A DNA stretch of 9,906 nt from Candidatus Omnitrophota bacterium (GTDB lineage Bacteria > Omnitrophota > Gorgyraeia > 1-14-0-20-64-10). A program made the translations under genes and the position numbers. The number at the start of each line of letters is the position of its first letter. Positions within the stretch are counted from its first letter, which is position 1. This document shows, piece after piece, positions 1-6,489 of the stretch. A model generated the notes under the pieces. It made no database searches. It was not told the origin of the DNA and saw nothing but the letters and a program-made list of their open reading frames with translations. Where the stretch lies: positions 1-9,906 of the forward strand of contig JAHFFF010000033.1 of the NCBI GenBank assembly GCA_023248095.1, read 5' to 3'.

Positions 1-90
1 CTTGTAAAGCTTCGTGATCGTCCCTTCTCTTAGTTCCCAACCGGATAACTTCCCCAGTTCTCCTTGAATTTGATTGTCTGTGAGTTGCAA
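1..90 (-). CDS. phhB: Pterin-4a-carbinolamine dehydratase (PCD/DCoH), 5' part only
   Basis: Only the first 30 codons are in the window; the gene continues past the left edge. The translation shows L-T-D-x-Q-I then K-L-S-G-W-E-L, the usual N-terminus of 4a-hydroxytetrahydrobiopterin dehydratase, a small enzyme (about 100 residues) that dehydrates the carbinolamine made when aromatic amino acid hydroxylases use tetrahydropterin. The start is inferred to be TTG at 90-88, because AAGGAG lies on the minus strand at 103-98 with a 7-base spacer and no in-frame ATG fits. It begins 21 bases after the stop of the CysO-E1-rhodanese gene, so it is probably the next operon gene. In bacteria without a pterin-dependent hydroxylase the role of PCD is uncertain. 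The family call rests on a short stretch by eye. Confidence 0.75.
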   Translation of the reverse strand, partial: MQLTDNQIQGELGKLSGWELREGTITKLYK

Positions 91-111
91 CTTAATGGCT
101 CCTTGTGTTCG

Positions 112-1566
112 CTAGTAGCGAGGCATGCCGGGCTCGACCTTCTGAGCCCAGGCATCGATCCCGCCCTGCAGGGATTTGACCTTCCGGAAGCCTGCGGACC
201 GAAGCATCTCCAGCGCCTTCATGCTTCGCATCCCGTGATGGCAGTGAAGGACCAGCTCATCGGCCGAGTCCAACTCCCCGATCCTCTGCATGAACTCACT
301 CAAGGGGATGAGCTTGGCTCCTGAGATGTGGCAGATGTCGTACTCGTGCGGCTCACGGACATCAATGATCTTGACCGGTTTCTTCGACTCCAAGAGGGTC
401 TTGAGCTCCTCCGCCGTGATTTCCTTGGAGGCAGCTGCCTCGCCACCGTTGGCGTGCTCCTGTCCCCGGCCCAGCCCGCAGAACTCCTCGTAATCGATGA
501 GCTGAGTGATGGTCCGGTTCGGTCCGCACAGCGCGCAGCCGGGGTTCTTGTGCAGCTTCAGTTCCCGGAAGCGCATCTTAAGGGCGTTGAAGAGCAGCAG
601 ACGGCCGATGAGAGGTTCTCCGTTGCCGAGGATCAGCTTGATCGTCTCGGTGGCCTGGATGGTGCCAATGATCCCCGGCAGGATCCCCAGTACTCCACCC
701 TCGGCGCACGAGGGGACTAGCCCCGGCGGCGGAGGCTCCGGATAAAGGCAGCGGTAACAGGGGCCTTTTGCTGCATAAAAGACGGAGGCCTGGCCTTCGA
801 ACCGGAAGATGGAGCCGTATACGTTGGGTTTACCCAACAAAACGCAGGCGTCGTTCACCAGGTAGCGGGTCGGGAAGTTATCGGTTCCATCCACCACGAT
901 GTCATAACCCTTCAGGATCTCCATCGCGTTGTCCGAAGTGAGCCGGGTCTCGTGCGTTTGAATGGTGATGAACGGGTTGATTGCCTGGAGGCGTGCCTTG
1001 GCGGCCTCCAACTTCGGTTTTCCGACGTCCTCCGTGGTGTAAAGGATTTGGCGCTGGAGGTTCGTGAAATCCACCACATCGAAGTCAACCAATCCGATCC
1101 GGCCCACACCGGCCGAGGCAAGGTACAGCCCCAGCGGCGAGCCCAACCCTCCCGTACCGATCAGCAGGACGGAGGCAGCCTTCAGCTTCTTCTGGCCCTG
1201 GATTCCCACCTCCGGCATGATCAGGTGGCGGCTGTACCGCTTGACCTCCTCATTCGAGAGGTCACCCCCCGCTCCACCAGCGATGGAGGGCACGATGGTG
1301 ATGGCGTCTTTCTCTGCAACGCGTGTATTCAGCCCCTGCGCATGGCGGATGTCCTCGTCGTTGACGAAGACGTTCACAAAGGAACGCAGCAGTCCTTGCT
1401 CGGTGTAGAGATGTGCCTTGAGCTCCGAGTGCTGAGCGACCAGTTGATCCAACACTTCTTTGACGGTGGAGCCGGGCAGACGAATGGTTTCCTGCTGGCC
1501 GACAAAACGCTGCAGGGCGGTTGGGATGTAGACCGGGATGCCGCTATTGTTTCCAGAATTCTTCAT
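112..1566 (-). CDS. CysO-like sulfur carrier / MoeB-ThiF E1 / rhodanese triple fusion
   Basis: Three domains lie in one 484-residue chain (numbered from the ATG at 1566). Residues 1-101 are a ubiquitin-fold carrier resembling M. tuberculosis CysO: IPT near the start, FVNVFVNDEDIR near 63-74, and an AGG ending at 98 followed at once by a second AGG ending at 101. Residues about 105-353 are a MoeB/ThiF/HesA adenylyltransferase with nucleotide loop GTGGLG (137-142), NLQRQ (169-173), GTDN (227-230), zinc CxxC pairs C270/C273 and C344/C347, and the SCAEGG cysteine C287. Residues about 381-484 are a rhodanese with active loop CHHGMRS, catalytic C442. The family role is to adenylate the carrier C-terminus and convert it to a thiocarboxylate with rhodanese persulfide sulfur, as MoeZ does for CysO. 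The gene follows cysM with a 23-base overlap. An upstream ATG at 1587 would add 7 residues but has no ribosome site; GGAGG lies 14 bases before 1566. A molybdopterin role (MoaD/MoeB) is the alternative. Confidence 0.9.
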   Translation of the reverse strand: MKNSGNNSGIPVYIPTALQRFVGQQETIRLPGSTVKEVLDQLVAQHSELKAHLYTEQGLLRSFVNVFVNDEDIRHAQGLNTRVAEKDAITIVPSIAGGAGGDLSNEEVKRYSRHLIMPEVGIQGQKKLKAASVLLIGTGGLGSPLGLYLASAGVGRIGLVDFDVVDFTNLQRQILYTTEDVGKPKLEAAKARLQAINPFITIQTHETRLTSDNAMEILKGYDIVVDGTDNFPTRYLVNDACVLLGKPNVYGSIFRFEGQASVFYAAKGPCYRCLYPEPPPPGLVPSCAEGGVLGILPGIIGTIQATETIKLILGNGEPLIGRLLLFNALKMRFRELKLHKNPGCALCGPNRTITQLIDYEEFCGLGRGQEHANGGEAAASKEITAEELKTLLESKKPVKIIDVREPHEYDICHISGAKLIPLSEFMQRIGELDSADELVLHCHHGMRSMKALEMLRSAGFRKVKSLQGGIDAWAQKVEPGMPRY

Positions 1567-2446
1567 CGAGATATCGGGAGCCTCCATCTGGAAAGATCAT
1601 GACGATGACACCGGCTTCAATCTTTGAAGCCAACACTAAGCCAGCTGCCAAGGCGGCGCCGGAAGAGATTCCGGCCAGCAGCCCCTCCTCGGAAGCCAGC
1701 CGCTTGACCATGGCGTAGGCCTCTTCTGTTTTAACCTCCAGGTTCAGGTCGGGGAACCGCTCATCGTAGATGCCGGGTACGATGGAGGTGGTCATGTGTT
1801 TGAGGCCTTCCAGGCCATGCAACGGGGAATCCGGTTGGACTGCAGCGATTTGAACGGAGGGTTTCTGCTCCTTGAGGTACCGTCCAGTCCCCATCAGGGT
1901 GCCGCTGGTCCCCAGGCCGGCGATCAAGTGCGTGATTTCTCCCTGAGTTTGCTCCCAGATTTCCGGGCCGGTGGTCCGGTAGTGGGCCTGCCAGTTCGCC
2001 GGGTTGTTGTACTGATCGGCATAGTAATATCGATGGGGTTCCTTAGCGGCGAGGCGCCGAGCTTCCCGAATGGCGCCGTCGGAGCTTTCCAGCGGACTGG
2101 TTAGGACCAGTTCGGCCCCATAGGCCTTCAGGGTTTTAATCACCTCGGCGCTTGCGTTCGCTGGGATGCACAACTTCACTCGGTATCCCTTGGCCGCTCC
2201 GATCATGGCATAGGCCACGCCGGTGTTCCCCGAGCTGGCGTCCAGGAGGGTTCGATCCGGCCGGAGCATTCCGGCCCGCTCTGCAGCGGCAACGATCCCA
2301 GCGGCCGCTCGATCTTTGACGGAACCTCCCGGATTGAACCACTCCGCCTTGGCCAGCAAGGTTACGCTCGGGAATGGGCGACCGATCTTTTGCAGGCGGA
2401 GGAGGGGGGTGTTGCCGATCCGCTCCAGTAGGGTCTCTGCAAGCAT
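1544..2446 (-). CDS. cysM: PLP-dependent cysteine synthase, CysM type
   Basis: A 300-residue fold-type II PLP enzyme that makes cysteine from an activated serine. IGNTPL lies at 10-15, the PLP lysine is K44 in GGSVKDR, the substrate loop SGNTG is at 72-76, and the PLP-phosphate loop GTSGT at 179-183. The stretch around NPAN...HYRTTGPE and ITHLIAGLGTSGTLMGTGRYL resembles M. tuberculosis CysM, which uses O-phosphoserine and CysO-thiocarboxylate rather than free sulfide. The adjacent CysO-like gene supports the same chemistry here, by inference. In my alignment from memory the M. tuberculosis phosphoserine-binding Arg220 falls on K216. The start was chosen at ATG 2446 because AAGGA sits 7 bases upstream and the length before IGNTPL matches the family. 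A longer form from GTG 2512 or ATG 2509, coupled to the sufU-sufT stop, would add 22 or 21 residues and cannot be excluded. Confidence 0.9.
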   Translation of the reverse strand: MLAETLLERIGNTPLLRLQKIGRPFPSVTLLAKAEWFNPGGSVKDRAAAGIVAAAERAGMLRPDRTLLDASSGNTGVAYAMIGAAKGYRVKLCIPANASAEVIKTLKAYGAELVLTSPLESSDGAIREARRLAAKEPHRYYYADQYNNPANWQAHYRTTGPEIWEQTQGEITHLIAGLGTSGTLMGTGRYLKEQKPSVQIAAVQPDSPLHGLEGLKHMTTSIVPGIYDERFPDLNLEVKTEEAYAMVKRLASEEGLLAGISSGAALAAGLVLASKIEAGVIVMIFPDGGSRYLDEEFWKQ

Positions 2447-2508
2447 CCGTTCATCCTTCGGCCTAAGCTCAGGCTGAACGGTGCGTCGAAGGACTCCTGC
2501 ACCTTTCA

Positions 2509-3360
2509 TCACCAGATTCCAAGCTCCGTCTTGATCTCTTCAGAGGCCATGGTGCGCGGATCCCACGGGGGGTTCCAGATCAGCTCGGTCTGCACCTCCT
2601 TGATCCAATGGATTTTCCCCAGCACAGATTGCATCTGTCCCTTGATGACGGGGCCGAGCGGGCAGCCGGGGCTGGTCAAGGAATAAGTCACCTTGACGCT
2701 TCCATCCTGTGTTTGGATCCCATAGATGAGCCCTAAGTCTACCACATTCAAGTTCAGCTCCGGATCGATCACCCCCTTGAGGGCCTCGCGAACCTGCTCC
2801 TCAGGGGTGGTCTCTGCCGGTCGAGCCGATTCCGAAGACCCAGCATTTCCTTTCTCTTCTCCCAGCAGATGGGCCAGATCGGGGCGGGGTCCTTCCTCTC
2901 CCTCCACATGGCTCGCCTCCTTTTCCCCCTTCCGATGGGCGGCCAGGCCCTCGAGGAAGGTGTTCCAGCTCAGGATGGCGCACTTGATCCGGACCGGATA
3001 TTTCCTCACCCCCTCCAACGCCTGCAGATCTTCCATCTCCGGGGACTCCTCCAGCTTAGCCCCTTCCAACATGACCGCCTTAAAACGCCTGGCCATCTCT
3101 TCAGCCTGCTGCAGGGATTTCCCCTTGAGCGCTTCCGTCATCATGGAGGCGGAGGCCTGAGAGATCGAGCAGCCTTTGGGCTGCACTTGGATATCCCGGA
3201 TGAGATTACCCTCCAGGGCCATCGTCAGCTCCAGTTCATCCCCGCAGAATGGGTTGGCACCGTGAGAGATGACGCTGGGCCGTTCTACGCGTCCCAGGTT
3301 TCTGGGGTTCTTGAAATGCTCCAGGATGATGTCCCGATACAGGTCATCGGTGAGCGACAA
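2509..3360 (-). CDS. sufU: SufU-SufT fusion: sulfur relay protein joined to MIP18/DUF59 domain
   Basis: 283 residues in two domains. Residues 1 to about 143 are SufU. The zinc ligands match the Bacillus pattern: C39 and D41 in NPFCGDEL, C64 in KGCSIS and C127 in IKCAILSW. The 63-residue C64-C127 spacing shows the insertion that separates SufU from scaffold IscU. SufU accepts persulfide from SufS and passes it to SufBCD. A charged, low-complexity linker (about 143-184) leads to a SufT/PaaD/MIP18 (DUF59) domain with DPELNLNVVDLGLIY (199-213) and TSPGCPLG containing C233; this family helps mature Fe-S proteins. The two are normally separate neighbouring genes. The start is TTG at 3360, decided by a very strong ribosome site (3368-3376). 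It overlaps the sufS end by 17 bases, and its TGA overlaps the alternative cysM start. Confidence 0.92.
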   Translation of the reverse strand: MSLTDDLYRDIILEHFKNPRNLGRVERPSVISHGANPFCGDELELTMALEGNLIRDIQVQPKGCSISQASASMMTEALKGKSLQQAEEMARRFKAVMLEGAKLEESPEMEDLQALEGVRKYPVRIKCAILSWNTFLEGLAAHRKGEKEASHVEGEEGPRPDLAHLLGEEKGNAGSSESARPAETTPEEQVREALKGVIDPELNLNVVDLGLIYGIQTQDGSVKVTYSLTSPGCPLGPVIKGQMQSVLGKIHWIKEVQTELIWNPPWDPRTMASEEIKTELGIW

Positions 3361-4582
3361 CGGAAAACACCTCCTTGGCTTTTAAGATCGCAGCCGCCAG
3401 GGCATCGATCTCTTCTCGGGTATTATAAAGGTAAAAGCTCGCTCGGGCCGTCGCCACGACGCCCATCTTCCTCATGAGAGGCTTGCAGCAGTGATGGCCG
3501 GCTCGGATGGCGATCCCCTCCGCATCCAAGAGCTGGCCCAGGTCGTGAGGATGCAGGCCCTTGACCTCAAAGGAGACCAATCCGCCCCGGATGGAAGGAT
3601 CGCTTGGGCCATGCACGCTCAGCCCCTCAATCTCCCGGAGGCGATCCAGCGCGTAGCCTCCCAGCTCCTGCTCATGGTGGTGAATCTCGGGCATCCCGAT
3701 CTTTTCCAGGTAATCAATCGCTGCCCCGAAGGCAATGACGTCCGCGATGTTGGGTGTCCCGGCCTCGTACTTCCAGGGCAGGTCGTTCCAAGTGGAGTGG
3801 TCCAGCCAAACATCCCGGATCATGTCTCCGCCCCCCAGGAAGGGATCCATCTCTTCCAGCAAGGCCTCTTTGGCGTAAAGAACTCCTACGCCGGTAGGCC
3901 CCAGCATCTTGTGGGCGGAGAAGGCCAAGAAGTCGCAGTTGAGGTCCACCACATTGATCGGCAAGTGAGGAACCCCCTGCGCTCCGTCCACCAGGACCGG
4001 GATGCCGCGTGCGTGGGCGGCCTGGATCACGGCCCTCACCGGATTGATGGTCCCCAGCACGTTGGACATGAGGGTCAATGTAATCAGCTTCGTTTTCCCG
4101 CTGATCAGTTGAGGCAGTTCCTCCAGGGCCAGTTGTCCTTCGGCGTTTAGCCGGATGAAGCGCAGCTTCGCCCCCTTGGCCTGAGCCAGGAGCTGCCACG
4201 GGACGATGTTGGAGTGATGCTCCATCTCGGTGAGGATGATCTCATCTCCCGGTTGGACGTGCCGCAATCCCCAGGCGTGGCTCACCAGGTTGATCGACTC
4301 CGTCGTGTTACGGGTGAAGATCACGGTGGAGGGCCGAGGGGCAGCAATGAACCGGGCGACTTTCCCCCGGGCCCCTTCGTACAGGGCTGTCGCCTCCTCG
4401 CTGAGGGCATGTATTCCCCGGTGAATGTTGGCGTTGGTCTGCGTGTAATAGTCCACCAGCGCCTCCACCACGGCCTTCGGCTTCTGGGAAGTGGCCGCGC
4501 TATCCAGGTAGATCAGCGGTTTCCCATGAACCTGCCGTTGCAGGATCGGAAAATCCCGCCGTATCCTTCCGACGTCAATCAT
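3344..4582 (-). CDS. sufS: SufS cysteine desulfurase (class II)
   Basis: A 412-residue, full-length PLP-dependent desulfurase that removes sulfur from cysteine as an enzyme-bound persulfide, giving alanine. Visible motifs are LDSAATSQKP (26-35), the RNTTESIN loop (91-98), EMEHHSN (119-125, PLP-stacking His), D199 and Q202 in DGAQG, the PLP lysine K225 in SAHKMLGPTG, and the active loop RAGHHCCKPLM (360-370). The catalytic cysteine is C365, followed unusually by a second cysteine, C366. Family members commonly have HHCxQP, so lysine replaces the usual glutamine. The short-loop class II form fits a partner such as SufU, encoded next. ATG 4582 has AAAGGG 6 bases upstream and follows the A-type carrier stop by 25 bases. 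The supplied persulfide could feed both SufBCD and the rhodanese of the downstream fusion; the latter is inference. Confidence 0.95.
   Translation of the reverse strand: MIDVGRIRRDFPILQRQVHGKPLIYLDSAATSQKPKAVVEALVDYYTQTNANIHRGIHALSEEATALYEGARGKVARFIAAPRPSTVIFTRNTTESINLVSHAWGLRHVQPGDEIILTEMEHHSNIVPWQLLAQAKGAKLRFIRLNAEGQLALEELPQLISGKTKLITLTLMSNVLGTINPVRAVIQAAHARGIPVLVDGAQGVPHLPINVVDLNCDFLAFSAHKMLGPTGVGVLYAKEALLEEMDPFLGGGDMIRDVWLDHSTWNDLPWKYEAGTPNIADVIAFGAAIDYLEKIGMPEIHHHEQELGGYALDRLREIEGLSVHGPSDPSIRGGLVSFEVKGLHPHDLGQLLDAEGIAIRAGHHCCKPLMRKMGVVATARASFYLYNTREEIDALAAAILKAKEVFSVVAHR
3368..3376 (-). promoter_or_regulatory. Exceptionally strong ribosome binding site for the sufU-sufT TTG start
   Basis: The minus strand reads AAGGAGGTG, which can pair with nine consecutive bases of the usual 16S rRNA 3' tail. 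It stands 7 bases before the TTG at 3360 and lies inside the last codons of sufS. It decides the start of the fusion gene and probably compensates for the weak TTG codon, giving translation independent of sufS. Confidence 0.8.
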
Positions 4583-4607
4583 CCAGCACCCTTTACCTTA
4601 TACCGCC

Positions 4608-4931
4608 TCAAACGGTGAACGAATGTCCGCATCCGCACGAGCCCTTGGCGTTCGGGTTCTGGATGGTAAATCCGGCTCCCGTCAGGCCATCGACCCAGTC
4701 CACCTGGCAGTTGTCGACCATTGGGAGGGACTTCGGGTCCACCACAATCTTCACCCCTTGGTCATCAAAGGTTAAGTCCCCTTCCACGGCGCCTGACTCG
4801 AAGTCCATGCTGTAGCTGTACCCCGAGCACCCGCCTCCGACCACCCTCAACCGCAAGGCGTAACCCGGCTTTCCCTCCTGCTGCTGCAGGGTTCGCACCT
4901 TCTCCGCTGCCTTCTCCGTCAATGTAATCAT
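4608..4931 (-). CDS. sufA: A-type Fe-S carrier, SufA/ErpA/HesB family
   Basis: A 107-residue A-type carrier with the three conserved cysteines: C35 in GGGCSGYSY, and C99 and C101 in GSCGCGHSF near the C-terminus. These proteins bind a 2Fe-2S or 4Fe-4S cluster and pass it from the assembly machine to target enzymes. An additional cysteine, C75 (DNCQVDW), is present. The start at ATG 4931 is supported by AAAGGAGGGAG about 8 bases upstream and by the family's usual length. A longer open frame to 5072 exists, but its extra 47 residues overlap the Rieske gene and look non-native. The subtype (SufA, ErpA or IscA) cannot be settled by eye; the name follows from the SUF setting. Confidence 0.92.
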   Translation of the reverse strand: MITLTEKAAEKVRTLQQQEGKPGYALRLRVVGGGCSGYSYSMDFESGAVEGDLTFDDQGVKIVVDPKSLPMVDNCQVDWVDGLTGAGFTIQNPNAKGSCGCGHSFTV

Positions 4932-4948
4932 CCCAACTCCCTCCTTTT

Positions 4949-5257
4949 TTATATTTGAACGAAGATCTCGTTGCCGGTCACCTTCACCGGGTAGGTCTTC
5001 ACCGGCACCACTGCAGGCAAGGTAACCGCCTGACCGGTCCTGACGCTGAATCGAGCCCCGTGCCGCGGGCACTCGATCAGATCATCAAACAGGGTTCCTT
5101 CACCCAAGGGCCCATTATCATGGGTGCAGAGATCCTGCACGGCGAAAAGCTCTCCCCCGATTCGGGACAGGGCCAGCCTCTGACCGTGAGCCTCCACCAC
5201 CCGGACCTGTCCCTCCGAGACCTGGTCGCTCTGCGCCACCTTCACCCATTCAGCCAT
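4949..5257 (-). CDS. Rieske [2Fe-2S] ferredoxin
   Basis: A 102-residue soluble Rieske protein with cluster-binding motifs C44-x-H46 (CTHDNGPLGEG) and C63-x2-H66 (CPRHGARFS). Spacing and length are those of the small ferredoxins of Rieske oxygenases and the NirD group, with no signal peptide or membrane anchor, so it should be cytoplasmic. Small Rieske proteins are found inside SUF operons of several lineages, including actinobacteria, where their job is not firmly established. Supplying electrons for cluster assembly or persulfide reduction is a reasonable inference. Its ATG overlaps the sufD stop by 8 bases, which indicates translational coupling, and it ends 17 bases before the A-type carrier, its TAA lying just upstream of that gene's ribosome site. 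Confidence 0.92.
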   Translation of the reverse strand: MAEWVKVAQSDQVSEGQVRVVEAHGQRLALSRIGGELFAVQDLCTHDNGPLGEGTLFDDLIECPRHGARFSVRTGQAVTLPAVVPVKTYPVKVTGNEIFVQI

Positions 5258-6455
5258 GGTGGATCAGCCGGTGGCGCACCTCTGCCGCCAGCTGCTCCCG
5301 AAGCGCCTCCATCGGAATCCGCTTGAAGACCTGATCAAAGAACCCCTCGACAATCAACTGCTCAGCCTCCAGATGCGGCAGGCCCCGGCTCATCAGATAA
5401 AAGAGCTGCTCCTCATCCACCGGGCCAACCGCCACCCCGTGCGTGCAGCGGACGTCATCCGCCTCGATCTCCAGCATCGGGATCGAATCGGCCTTGGCAC
5501 CGTCACTCAACAGCACGGTGCGATTCGCCTGGTAGGCGTCCGATTTCTGGGCCTGTTTCGTAATCCGGATCAGCCCCGCGTAGATGGACTCCGCATCATC
5601 GGTCAATGCCCCCTTATAGAGGAGGTCGCTGAAGGTTCTCTGAGCCCGGTGGTCCTGCAACGTGCGAAAGTCGAAATGCTGGCGGCCTGATCCAAAGAGA
5701 ATACCCAGCAGCTCCGAGCGTGCGCCGCTCCCCGACAGAACGGTTTCGATCTCGGCCTTGGTGAGGCGGCCGCCCAGGCCGATGGTGATGTTGAGGAGCT
5801 GAGCATCCTGCTCCAACAGGGCTCTCTGGATGAACAGCTCCGTAACCGAGGGGCCCCAGCGCTGCAGATGGACATATCGCAGGGTTGCCCCTTTCTTGAG
5901 AAAGATCTCTGCCATTTCATCGGACAGCACAGGGGTTGTCCCATCAGCGGCGGGGCGCCGTTCGTCGATGAGGGTCAACTCCGATCCTTGCCCGACAATC
6001 AGGAGAAGATGAGGGAATACCGCGCCATCCGATTGCACCATCTCCACCCAGGTTTTGATGGGCAGCTCGACCTTCACTCCATCCGGAATGTAGCAGAACA
6101 GTCCTTGCGTGGCGAGGGCCTGGTGCAGGGCCACAAACTTCGCCAGCCCCTCGGGCGTCCCGCTCTGAAAGAGGTACTCCTCGATCAACTCGGGGAATTG
6201 CTGAACTGCCGTCTCCAGGTCTGTCAGGATGACTCCGGAGGGAAGGTCCTGCGTCGGCAGATCCCAGCCTGCCTTCAGGCCCGAAGAGGTCGGTTCCCAA
6301 TCTGCCGGGATCGATGGGATCAGCGACGGATCGGTGCGCCGCCACTCCTCATCGGTTTTGGTGGGCCAGGGCAGGGACTCGTAGCGCTCCCGCGCGTTTC
6401 GCCGGAGTTGCTTCAGATGATCGGGTAGGCTCATGGCTTGAACAGGTGCACGCAT
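5250..6455 (-). CDS. sufD: SufD, Fe-S cluster assembly scaffold subunit
   Basis: 401 residues from ATG 6455. SufD pairs with SufB to form the beta-helix scaffold on which SufC ATPases act. The N-terminal LPWPTKTDEEWRRTD (28-42) is typical of SufD. Near the C-terminus RCTHGVAVG (336-344) carries H339, which corresponds to E. coli SufD His360 at the SufB interface where clusters form. The stretch EEQLFYLMSRGL (348-359) is identical to one in SufB, as expected for paralogues. The start is uncertain. ATG 6455 leaves a 34-base gap after sufB and has only a weak GCAAGAG site; ATG 6434 and TTG 6515 are alternatives, the latter overlapping sufB but without a ribosome site. The conserved core is unaffected. 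Confidence 0.92.
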   Translation of the reverse strand: MRAPVQAMSLPDHLKQLRRNARERYESLPWPTKTDEEWRRTDPSLIPSIPADWEPTSSGLKAGWDLPTQDLPSGVILTDLETAVQQFPELIEEYLFQSGTPEGLAKFVALHQALATQGLFCYIPDGVKVELPIKTWVEMVQSDGAVFPHLLLIVGQGSELTLIDERRPAADGTTPVLSDEMAEIFLKKGATLRYVHLQRWGPSVTELFIQRALLEQDAQLLNITIGLGGRLTKAEIETVLSGSGARSELLGILFGSGRQHFDFRTLQDHRAQRTFSDLLYKGALTDDAESIYAGLIRITKQAQKSDAYQANRTVLLSDGAKADSIPMLEIEADDVRCTHGVAVGPVDEEQLFYLMSRGLPHLEAEQLIVEGFFDQVFKRIPMEALREQLAAEVRHRLIHHG

Positions 6456-6489
6456 CTCTTGCTGATCGGCGGGCTCGGCCCCGAGCGGG

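Noticed and set aside
952..1602. Long plus-strand open frame (216 codons) opposite the fusion gene
   Set aside because: It is antisense to the clearly conserved E1 and carrier domains, has no family motif or ribosome site, and is a by-product of GC-rich codon use.
3491..4150. Plus-strand open frame (219 codons) opposite sufS
   Set aside because: It mirrors conserved sufS sequence and its translation has no recognisable domain; the same applies to the frame at 2869-3477 opposite sufU.
4932..5072. Upstream extension of the A-type carrier frame
   Set aside because: The extra 47 residues overlap the Rieske gene and are unlike the family; the ATG at 4931 has a strong ribosome site.
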